From DASXRC01 sp036506495 (GTDB lineage: Bacteria > Actinomycetota > Actinomycetes > Mycobacteriales > Micromonosporaceae): a DNA stretch of 20,644 nt. The DNA is taken from the NCBI GenBank assembly GCA_036506495.1, contig DASXRQ010000238.1, forward strand, positions 1-20,644, given 5' to 3'. Made by a program: the position numbers and the translations under genes. Below the pieces are notes generated by a model that saw nothing but the letters and a program-made list of their open reading frames with translations, made no database searches and was not told where the DNA came from. Position 1 is the stretch's first letter. Every line of letters starts with the position of its first letter. Below are positions 6,962 to 13,328 of the stretch, piece by piece.

Positions 6962-7034
6962 ATCGTGGCCCTTCCCGGCTGGTTCAGATGCTGGGCCGGG
7001 CGGGAGCCCGCTCCGGCGAACGGTCAATGGGGGG

Positions 7035-7040
7035 AGGGTA
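7035..7040 (-). promoter_or_regulatory. Possible -10 box (TACCCT) for mycP
   Basis: The minus strand reads TACCCT from 7040 to 7035, the same hexamer seen at nth and marP. Predicted +1 is near 7028, giving a leader of about 67 nt before the mycP GTG at 6961. A small hairpin, CGGGC-GGGA-GCCCG (6997-7010), would lie in that leader. No convincing -35 is seen. Confidence 0.35.
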
Positions 7041-7081
7041 CTCCGTCCGTAGCCGGCCGCGGAGGGCACCAACGGTCGGTT

Positions 7082-7097
7082 CCGGGTCGGGACCCGG
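7082..7097. terminator. Hairpin directly after eccC (candidate terminator or attenuator)
   Basis: CCGGGTC (7082-7088) and GACCCGG (7091-7097) are perfect inverted repeats separated by 2 nt; as RNA this gives a 6-bp stem with a 4-nt loop. It begins 1 nt after the eccC stop codon (7101-7099, minus strand) and precedes the possible mycP promoter. It could end or reduce read-through from eccC into mycP. Confidence 0.5.
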
Positions 7098-7098
7098 G

Positions 7099-10000
7099 CT
7101 AGCTGGGCGGCAGGTGGGCGAGCTGGATGAGGCGTACTCCTTCCCTGCGGGTCACCAGCCAACCACGGCCCGGCGGCATCGGCGATGGCCGCGCGTTGCC
7201 GACCAGCGGGCCCTCGTCCCGATCACCGGACATCACGATTCCGGGCGACGAGAGCTCGCGCAGCCGCTGAACGATCGGCTCGTAGAGGGCCCGGCTCGCG
7301 CCACCCGATCGCCGCGTCAGCACGAGGTGCAGGCCGATGTCACGCGCCTGGGCCAGGTACTGATGCAGCGGCTGGAGCGGGTTGGCCGGCCCGGTGGCGA
7401 CGAGGTCGTAGTCGTCGACGAGCACGAACAACTCCGGGCCGGTCCACCACGACCGGTCGCGGAGCTGCTGCGGAGTAACGTCCTGGCCGGGCAGTCGGCG
7501 GTCCATGTAGCCGGCCGCGGACCCGATCAGCTCGCCGGTCTGTGTCGCCGCGCTGCCGTACCCGATGAGGTGCCCGGACTGGATGGCGCCGAGCAGACTG
7601 CGCCGATAGTCCACGATGATGATCCGCGCCTGCTCGGGCGAGAACCGTCGGGTGATGGTGGTCGCGAGGGCGCGGAGGAACGACGACTTGCCGCACTCGC
7701 CGTCGCCGAACACCAGCAGGTGTGGCGCGGCGGAGAAGTTGACGTCAACCGGGCGGAGGTCCGCCTCGGCGATGCCGATCGGCAGCCGGAGGCCGGTCGC
7801 CGCCTGGATGTCGAGCCGGTCGTACGGCACGAAGGCGGGCAGCAGGCGCACCGGCGACGCGGTGGGGCCCGTCCACGCGCGGGCCGCGGCCTTGACCAGT
7901 TCGGTGGTGGGCGCGAGCGGGCTCGCCAGTTCGGGCAGCACCGTGAGCAGGTGCAGGCTCTCGGCCGTGATGCCGCGACCCGGGGTCTTCTCGGGCACGT
8001 TGGCCGCCGAGCGCCGAGACACGATCGAGTCGCTCGGGTCGCCCAGCCGCAGCTCCAGTCGGGAGCCGAACAGATCGCGGATCGCCGGGCGGAAGTCCAT
8101 CCAGCGGGAGGTCGCGGCCACGACGTGGATTCCGTACGACAGGCCGCGGGTGGCCAGGTCGGTGACGACGGGTTCCAGGTCGTCGTACTCGCCGCGCAGC
8201 GTGGCCCAGCCGTCCAGGACAAGGAAGACGTCGCCGAACGGGTCATCCGTGTCGCCGCCAGCCCCGGTACCGCCACTTGCCCGACGGCGGCGGTAGGCCG
8301 CCATCGAGTCGATGCCCAGCGCGGCGAACCGCCGCTCCCGATCGGCCAGGAGCGTGGCGACCTCCCCGACGGTCCGGCGTACCGCCGCGGTGTCCAGTCG
8401 GCCGGCGACGCCCCCGACGTGCGGGAGTTCGCGCAGCGCGGCCAGCGAACCACCGCCAAAGTCCAGGCAGTAGATCTGCACCTCGGCGGGGGTGTGCGTC
8501 AACGCGAGCATGCAGATCAGCGTGCGGAGCAACTGGGACTTGCCGCTCTGTGGGCCGCCCACGACCGCGACGTGGCCCGCGGAGCCGCCCAACGAGAGCC
8601 AGAGCAGATCCCGCCGCTGCTCGAAGGGCTTGTCGACGAGAGCGACCGGCACCTGCAACGCGCCCCGCAACTCCGGGTTGGCGAATGTCAACCCGCGGAC
8701 CGGGTCGACGGCCACCGGTCCGAGAACGTCGTCGAGGGTTGGCGCCTCCGCCAACGGCGGCAACCAGACCTGGTGCGCGGGGGTGCCCCGGCCGGCGAGC
8801 CGACCGACCATGATGTCCAGCAGACTCTCCGTGCTCGGGTCGGGCGCGGCCGGCACCGGCTGCGGGACGAACGGCTCCGGCGGCGGGACGTAATGCGTTC
8901 CGTACTCCATGACCTGCGGAATTGCCCCGGGCCCGTCGGCGCCAGTCCCGCCCGTGCCGGGGCGCCGGAACGGACCGGAGACGTACGCGGCCTTGAACCG
9001 TGTGAGCGGCTCGGTGCCGAATTTCAGGTAGCCGTGGCCGGGCGAGCGCGGCAGCTCGTACGCGTCGGGTACGCCGAGCACGGTGCGCGACTCGAGCGCG
9101 GAGAACGTGCGCAGCCCGATCCGGTACGACAGGTGCGTGTCCAGCCCTCGCAGCCGACCCTCCTCGAGACGCTGGCTGGCCAGCAGCAGATGTACGCCGA
9201 GCGAGCGCCCGACTCGTCCGATCTGCACGAACAGGTCGATGAAGTCCGGCTTGGCGGAGAGCAGCTCGGAGAACTCGTCACAGACGATGAGCAGCGACGG
9301 CAGCGGAGCCAGTGCGGCGCCCGCGGCACGCGCCTTCTCGTAGTCGCGCAGGCTGGCGAAGTTGCCCGCCTTGCGCAGCAGCTCTTGCCGTCGGATCAGC
9401 TCGCCGTTGATCGCGTCGACCATCCGGTCGACGAGCGGAAGCTCGTCGGCGAGGTTCGTGATGACCGCGGCGGTGTGCGGCAGGCGATCCATGCTGGCGA
9501 AGGTGGCGCCACCCTTGAAGTCCACGAGCACGAAGTTGAGCACCTCGGAGGAGTGCGTCGCGGCCAGTCCCAGCACGAGCGTGCGCAGCAGCTCCGACTT
9601 GCCCGAGCCGGTGGCGCCGATGAGCAGCCCATGCGGACCCATGCCGTCCTGCGCCGACTCCTTGAGGTCCAGCTCCACCGGCGTACCGTCCGCACCGATG
9701 CCGATCGGAACCCGCAGCAGGTCGCGGTTGGGCCGGGGTGCCCAGCCCTGGGCAGCCTCGAACGCGTACGGGTCGGGCAGGTCCAGCAGTTCCGCCAGGC
9801 CGGTTTCCGCCGCGAGCGGCGTGTCCGCCGACCTCGAGGCGGCCGCGAGCCGGAGTGGGGCCAGCCTTCGGGCGATCCCCTCCGCCTCCTCGGGGGTGAG
9901 CCGATCGGCGACGCCGACCTCCGCGTGCCCCTCCATCGAATACGTGCGCAGCGCGTTCGTGGGCCGCGAGGCGATCTCGAGGACGAGCGTGTTGCGGTCC

Positions 10001-11085
10001 GGCATGCGGGGCGGCGTGCCATCCAGGTCGAAGATGGTGACGCCGTCGATTCCGCCGTCGCTGACCAGGTGCGTGGAGCCGGCGAGGTCGCCGCCGTCGA
10101 GCACCACTACCAGATGCGGGCCGTTCGAACCCGGCCCGACCGGGTTGAACCGTGGTCGGCTGGCCAGCAGGTCGTCGAGCCGGGCCTCGAGCTCGGCGGC
10201 CGACCCGGCGACGAGCCGGACTTGGCCCAGGGCGTCACCGCGGGCCGGGTGGTGTGCGTGCGGCAGCCACTTGACCCACTCCCACGCCGGTCGCCGTTCC
10301 AATCCGACGCACACGGCGACCAGCAGGTCATCCGGTGCGTGCGCGACCGCGAGCTGGGTCAGCACGGCGCGCAGGAGCCCGCGCACGTCTGTTTCGGCCG
10401 CCTCGCCGGCCGCACCGGCGGCCGGCTCGGTTCGGACGAACACCCGGGCGAACCCGCGCAGGGAAACGGCCACGGGCAGGTCGGGAACGACCGAGTACGC
10501 GTCGAGGAAACGGCGCAGCGCCCCGGCGGTCATCGGTTCGAGGTCCTCGAGCGGCCGCGTCACCGGCGGCACGAGCGGCGTCGCGAGCGTCTGGGGTCCG
10601 ATCGCGACGCGTACGACCCCGAAGTCGGCATCGCCGGGCCGCCGCTCCCACAGCCGGTGGCTCGCCACCGTCGACCAGAGCTGCCCCGGATCGGGGTGCC
10701 GGTAGAACAGCCCCGCCCGCTGCCGGGCGGCCGTGTCCCGAACCCGCCTGCGCAGGCTGGCCAGGTGCCGCAGGTACTCCCGGCGGGCGGCCATCATCTC
10801 CGCCTTCTTCGGCGTGCCGGAGGCGCTGCCGAACGACGTGGCCAGCATGGCCAGCGAGGAGAGGCCGAACATCGCGCCCACGACGTACGAGTACGCGCCA
10901 CCGCCGCGGCCGAACATCATCGCCATCGCGACCGTGCCACCGAGCATAGGCAGCGTCATCAGCATCTGCGTCCAACGTGCGCCGGTGGGCTGCGGTATCT
11001 CGGGCGGCGCGTCGATGGGCAGCTCGCCGGTCGGAATCTCCGGCGCGGGCCGTCGAGGCCGACGCTTGACCACGACCGTGCTCAT
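7099..11085 (-). CDS. eccC: Type VII secretion FtsK/SpoIIIE ATPase EccC (fused EccCa-EccCb)
   Basis: EccC is the motor of type VII secretion, a hexameric FtsK-like ATPase that recognises WXG100 substrates. The 1328-residue protein has two membrane helices (about 41-58 and 65-85), a stalk region, then three ATPase domains. Domain 1 has GATGSGKSE with Lys496 and the Walker B LLIVCDEF with Asp603-Glu604, so it looks catalytically complete. Domain 2 has GGPQSGKSQ (Lys849) with VFLVLDGW. Domain 3 has FGDGECGKSS (Lys1133) with LFVLVDDYD. Domains 2 and 3 lack the Glu after the Walker B Asp, as is usual for EccC. Both halves are in one chain, unlike the split EccCa/EccCb of some ESX systems. The ATG at 11085 is preceded by a GGGAGGAAA ribosome binding site (11092-11100). 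It is divergent from eccD. Confidence 0.96.
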   Translation of the reverse strand: MSTVVVKRRPRRPAPEIPTGELPIDAPPEIPQPTGARWTQMLMTLPMLGGTVAMAMMFGRGGGAYSYVVGAMFGLSSLAMLATSFGSASGTPKKAEMMAARREYLRHLASLRRRVRDTAARQRAGLFYRHPDPGQLWSTVASHRLWERRPGDADFGVVRVAIGPQTLATPLVPPVTRPLEDLEPMTAGALRRFLDAYSVVPDLPVAVSLRGFARVFVRTEPAAGAAGEAAETDVRGLLRAVLTQLAVAHAPDDLLVAVCVGLERRPAWEWVKWLPHAHHPARGDALGQVRLVAGSAAELEARLDDLLASRPRFNPVGPGSNGPHLVVVLDGGDLAGSTHLVSDGGIDGVTIFDLDGTPPRMPDRNTLVLEIASRPTNALRTYSMEGHAEVGVADRLTPEEAEGIARRLAPLRLAAASRSADTPLAAETGLAELLDLPDPYAFEAAQGWAPRPNRDLLRVPIGIGADGTPVELDLKESAQDGMGPHGLLIGATGSGKSELLRTLVLGLAATHSSEVLNFVLVDFKGGATFASMDRLPHTAAVITNLADELPLVDRMVDAINGELIRRQELLRKAGNFASLRDYEKARAAGAALAPLPSLLIVCDEFSELLSAKPDFIDLFVQIGRVGRSLGVHLLLASQRLEEGRLRGLDTHLSYRIGLRTFSALESRTVLGVPDAYELPRSPGHGYLKFGTEPLTRFKAAYVSGPFRRPGTGGTGADGPGAIPQVMEYGTHYVPPPEPFVPQPVPAAPDPSTESLLDIMVGRLAGRGTPAHQVWLPPLAEAPTLDDVLGPVAVDPVRGLTFANPELRGALQVPVALVDKPFEQRRDLLWLSLGGSAGHVAVVGGPQSGKSQLLRTLICMLALTHTPAEVQIYCLDFGGGSLAALRELPHVGGVAGRLDTAAVRRTVGEVATLLADRERRFAALGIDSMAAYRRRRASGGTGAGGDTDDPFGDVFLVLDGWATLRGEYDDLEPVVTDLATRGLSYGIHVVAATSRWMDFRPAIRDLFGSRLELRLGDPSDSIVSRRSAANVPEKTPGRGITAESLHLLTVLPELASPLAPTTELVKAAARAWTGPTASPVRLLPAFVPYDRLDIQAATGLRLPIGIAEADLRPVDVNFSAAPHLLVFGDGECGKSSFLRALATTITRRFSPEQARIIIVDYRRSLLGAIQSGHLIGYGSAATQTGELIGSAAGYMDRRLPGQDVTPQQLRDRSWWTGPELFVLVDDYDLVATGPANPLQPLHQYLAQARDIGLHLVLTRRSGGASRALYEPIVQRLRELSSPGIVMSGDRDEGPLVGNARPSPMPPGRGWLVTRREGVRLIQLAHLPPS

Positions 11086-11103
11086 GCCCGGTTTCCTCCC
11101 CAT

Positions 11104-11121
11104 GGCTCGTTCCGACGAGCC
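11104..11121. repeat. Perfect 7-bp hairpin in the eccC leader
   Basis: GGCTCGT (11104-11110), a 4-nt centre and ACGAGCC (11115-11121) form a perfect inverted repeat ending 3 nt upstream of the eccC ribosome binding site. On the eccC RNA the loop would be CGGA. It may be a leader hairpin affecting eccC translation or a protein-binding operator shared with eccD. The structure is certain; the role is not known. Confidence 0.5.
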
Positions 11122-11134
11122 CCACCCGGCTACG

Positions 11135-11160
11135 GGAACCGGCGGACTGGCCAATCGTAG
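11135..11160 (+). promoter_or_regulatory. Possible ECF-sigma-type promoter for eccD
   Basis: GGGAAC (11134-11139) is followed after 16 nt by CGTAG (11156-11160). GGAAC ... CGT(A) with 16-18 nt spacing is the general shape of promoters read by ECF (envelope stress) sigma factors. A housekeeping-like TAAAGT at 11162-11167 is an alternative -10. Either would put transcription start about 26-36 nt upstream of the eccD ATG. The call rests on pattern only. Confidence 0.3.
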
Positions 11161-11199
11161 GTAAAGTGCGGTCGTTCGCGCAGCCATGGAGGTACACCG

Positions 11200-12636
11200 A
11201 TGAGCGCCCCCACCGGCCTGGCCCGCGTCACGATCAATGCACCGCACCGTCGGGTGGACGTCGCGCTGCCGGAGCACGTGCCGCTCGTGGAGCTGCTGCC
11301 CCAGCTGTTGCGGCACGCCGGCGAGGGTCTCGCCGACGATGGGGAGCAGCACGGCGGGTGGGTGCTGCGCCGCGCGGACGGCACCGCGCTCGCGCCGGCG
11401 CAGGGCCTTCACGCCCAAGGCGTACGCGACGGCGAGGTCCTGCACCTGGTGCCGGCCCGCGCGGAGTGGCCGGAGCTGGAGTACGACGACGTCGTCGAGG
11501 CGATCGCGGCAGGTGCCCGGCGGCAGGGTCCCGCCTGGTCACCCGAGGCGACGAGGTTGGCCACCGCGCTGGCCGCGGGTGCCCCGCTCGCGGCGGGGCT
11601 CGTGGCGGTCGTGGGCGGCGGTCCAGAATGGACGGTCGGCGCATATGTCGGCCTCGGCGCCGCCGCCGTGCTGCTGCTGGCCGCCGTCGTGGCGTCCCGG
11701 GCGTACGGCAACGCGACCGCGGCCGCGGCGCTCGGGGCGTACGCCCTGCCCTACGCGTTCGCCGGTGGGGCATCGCTCGTCGCCACCGGCGACCGGGTGG
11801 GCGTGCTCGGCGCGTTCGGCTGGCTCGGTGAGTCTCAGCTGCTGGTCGGCTGCCTGTGGCTGATGCTCGCGGCCGTGCTCGGGATGGTCGGCGTCGGCGC
11901 CGGCCGTCAGATCTTCGCCAGCGGGGTCACGACCGGCCTGCTCGGCGGGCTCACCGCGCTCGCCGGCATGCCGCTGTCCGCCTCGGGCGCCGCGGCGCTG
12001 CTCGTCTCGCTGCTCGTCTGCGGGGTCGGCCTACTCCCGTTGCTGGCGATCCGGTTCGGCAAGCTGCCCATGCCGCCGGTCACCCTCCCCACCGGCGCCG
12101 ACGCGGGCGATGGGTTTCGGGCCGCCAGCGCGAGTCCACTGGACGCGGCGCGGGAGCGGCCGGAGCGCGCTCGGGTGTTCGCCGCGGTCGCTCGGACCGA
12201 GGAGGTATTGACCGGCATGCTCATCGGGTACGCGTTCCTCGGCGTCGCCGGCGCGGCGGTGCTCGTCGCGGCCGGCGGGCTCGCGGGGAGGCTGCTCGTC
12301 GGCGTCGCCGGTGTCGCGCTTGTGCTCCGGTCGCGACTGTTCGTCGGCGTCCGGCAGCGGGTGCCGCTCGTGGTGGCCGGGCTCGGCGCGCTGGTCGTGC
12401 TCGCCGTGGGTCTGGTCCTCGACGCCACCGAGCGTGAGCTCCTCGGTGCGGCGGTCGCGGCCGTCGGGCTCGCGCTCGTGATTGTCTCCGCGGGGGTTAC
12501 CTACTCTCGACGTCCGCCGTCGCCGTACCTCGTCCGCGCCGCGGATCTCATCGATACGATCCTGGTGATCTCGGTGGTTCCGGTGGCGTGCGCGGTGCTC
12601 GGCCTGTACGACCAGATCCGGGGACTCGCCGGCTGA
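11200..12636 (+). CDS. eccD: Type VII secretion integral membrane protein EccD
   Basis: EccD forms the membrane vestibule of the type VII secretion complex. The 478-residue protein begins with a cytosolic ubiquitin-like (YukD-type) domain, about residues 8-90, including VTINAPHRRVDVALPEHVPL and a GWVLRRADG strand. After a linker it has about eleven hydrophobic helices from about 120 to the C terminus, with a long cytosolic loop at about 285-330 (PPVTLPTGADAG onward). This is the standard EccD layout and length. The ATG at 11200 has a GGAGGT ribosome binding site (11188-11193) at 6-nt spacing. The gene is divergent from eccC across 114 nt and convergent with ppa. No eccE, eccB or esx gene follows it. 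Confidence 0.94.
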   Translation: MSAPTGLARVTINAPHRRVDVALPEHVPLVELLPQLLRHAGEGLADDGEQHGGWVLRRADGTALAPAQGLHAQGVRDGEVLHLVPARAEWPELEYDDVVEAIAAGARRQGPAWSPEATRLATALAAGAPLAAGLVAVVGGGPEWTVGAYVGLGAAAVLLLAAVVASRAYGNATAAAALGAYALPYAFAGGASLVATGDRVGVLGAFGWLGESQLLVGCLWLMLAAVLGMVGVGAGRQIFASGVTTGLLGGLTALAGMPLSASGAAALLVSLLVCGVGLLPLLAIRFGKLPMPPVTLPTGADAGDGFRAASASPLDAARERPERARVFAAVARTEEVLTGMLIGYAFLGVAGAAVLVAAGGLAGRLLVGVAGVALVLRSRLFVGVRQRVPLVVAGLGALVVLAVGLVLDATERELLGAAVAAVGLALVIVSAGVTYSRRPPSPYLVRAADLIDTILVISVVPVACAVLGLYDQIRGLAG

Positions 12637-12673
12637 CCGCACGCACCGGGCAGGCGGGTGGGCGATGGGGCGG

Positions 12674-13183
12674 CTAGTGCGCGGATGCGTCGCCCCGCTT
12701 CTCCGCGTCCTGCTGGCGGCGGACCGAGGCGCGGATCTCCGCCTCCGCGTCCTTGCGGCCGACCCAGGTCGCGCCCTCGACGGACTTGCCCGGCTCGAGG
12801 TCCTTGTAGACCTCGAAGAAGTGTTGGATCTCCAGCCGGTCGTACTCACCGAGGTGGTGGATGTCTCGCAGGTGCTCCTGGCGGGGGTCCGCGAACGGTA
12901 CGCAGAGCACTTTGTCGTCGCCGCCCTTCTCGTCGGTCATCCGGAACATGCCGATCGCGCGGCAGCGGATCAGGCAGCCGGGGAACGTCGGCTCCTGCAC
13001 CAGCACGAGCGCGTCGAGCGGGTCACCGTCCAAACCGAGGGTGCCCTCGATGAAGCCGTAGTCGGCCGGGTACTGGGTGGCGGTGAACAGCGTCCGATCG
13101 AGCCGGATCCGGCCGGTCGCGTGGTCTACCTCATACTTGTTGCGGTGACCCTTGGGGATCTCAACGGTGACGTCGAAGTCCAT
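12674..13183 (-). CDS. ppa: Inorganic pyrophosphatase (family I)
   Basis: Ppa hydrolyses pyrophosphate to two phosphates, pulling biosynthetic reactions forward; it is a cytosolic Mg2+ enzyme. The 169-residue protein has the family signature DGDPLDALV with metal-binding Asp52, Asp54 and Asp57, preceded by DYGFIEGTL, and the N-terminal IPKGHRNKYEVD substrate-binding segment. The length fits bacterial family I enzymes with a short polar C-terminal tail. The ATG at 13183 has a GAGGGAG ribosome binding site (about 13190-13196). An open frame extends far upstream across dacB, but that is antisense composition, not protein. ppa is divergent from dacB, as Rv3628 is from Rv3627c. Overlapping inverted repeats lie in its upstream region. 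Confidence 0.96.
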   Translation of the reverse strand: MDFDVTVEIPKGHRNKYEVDHATGRIRLDRTLFTATQYPADYGFIEGTLGLDGDPLDALVLVQEPTFPGCLIRCRAIGMFRMTDEKGGDDKVLCVPFADPRQEHLRDIHHLGEYDRLEIQHFFEVYKDLEPGKSVEGATWVGRKDAEAEIRASVRRQQDAEKRGDASAH

Positions 13184-13206
13184 CTCACGCTCCCTCGTTC
13201 GCCCAC

Positions 13207-13249
13207 GCCGGACCTCACCCGTCCGGCCAAGCGCCGCCGGTGTGAGGTC
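13207..13249. repeat. Two overlapping inverted repeats between ppa and dacB
   Basis: Repeat A is GCCGGAC (13207-13213) with GTCCGGC (13221-13227), a 7-bp stem with a 7-nt loop. Repeat B is GACCTCAC (13211-13218) with GTGAGGTC (13242-13249). They share bases 13211-13213, so both cannot form fully at once in RNA. Repeat B has about 31 bp from arm to arm, close to three DNA turns, as in some operators. The function is unknown. Confidence 0.4.
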
Positions 13250-13312
13250 ACCACGTCGAAGCCCGGAGCGAGGCCGGTAGGAAGTAGTGTCGCCTAGGTC
13301 GGTCGGTATGCG

Positions 13313-13328
13313 GGAGGAGGGGCCGGTG
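13313..13328 (+). promoter_or_regulatory. Strong ribosome binding site deciding the dacB start
   Basis: AGGAGG at 13315-13320 with a 5-nt spacer points to GTG 13326. ATG 13308 and GTG 13287 are in frame upstream but have no comparable site; ATG 13308 could be reached from a TAGTGT -10 box at 13285-13290. The choice changes only 6 or 13 residues. Confidence 0.5.

Noticed and set aside
6988..11160. A 1390-codon open frame on the plus strand opposite eccC
   Set aside because: The translation is Arg/Gly/Ala/Gln-rich without domains or hydrophobic core patterns. It mirrors the high-GC third-position bias of eccC on the other strand, and eccC itself is unmistakable.
7099..11445. An EccC start upstream at 11445
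   Set aside because: The added 120 codons are antisense to eccD. The GGGAGGAAA site and the normal EccC N terminus support 11085.
13236..13252. A Crp-binding site (TGTGA-N6-TCACA) between ppa and dacB
   Set aside because: TGTGAGGTCACC contains both half-site words, but they are too close together, with no 6-nt spacer.
5633..13325. Small WXG100 (Esx-like) genes hidden near eccC, eccD or mycP
   Set aside because: The gaps are 39 to 137 nt and none of the short frames contains a WXG motif between helices; all the remaining space is covered by recognised genes.
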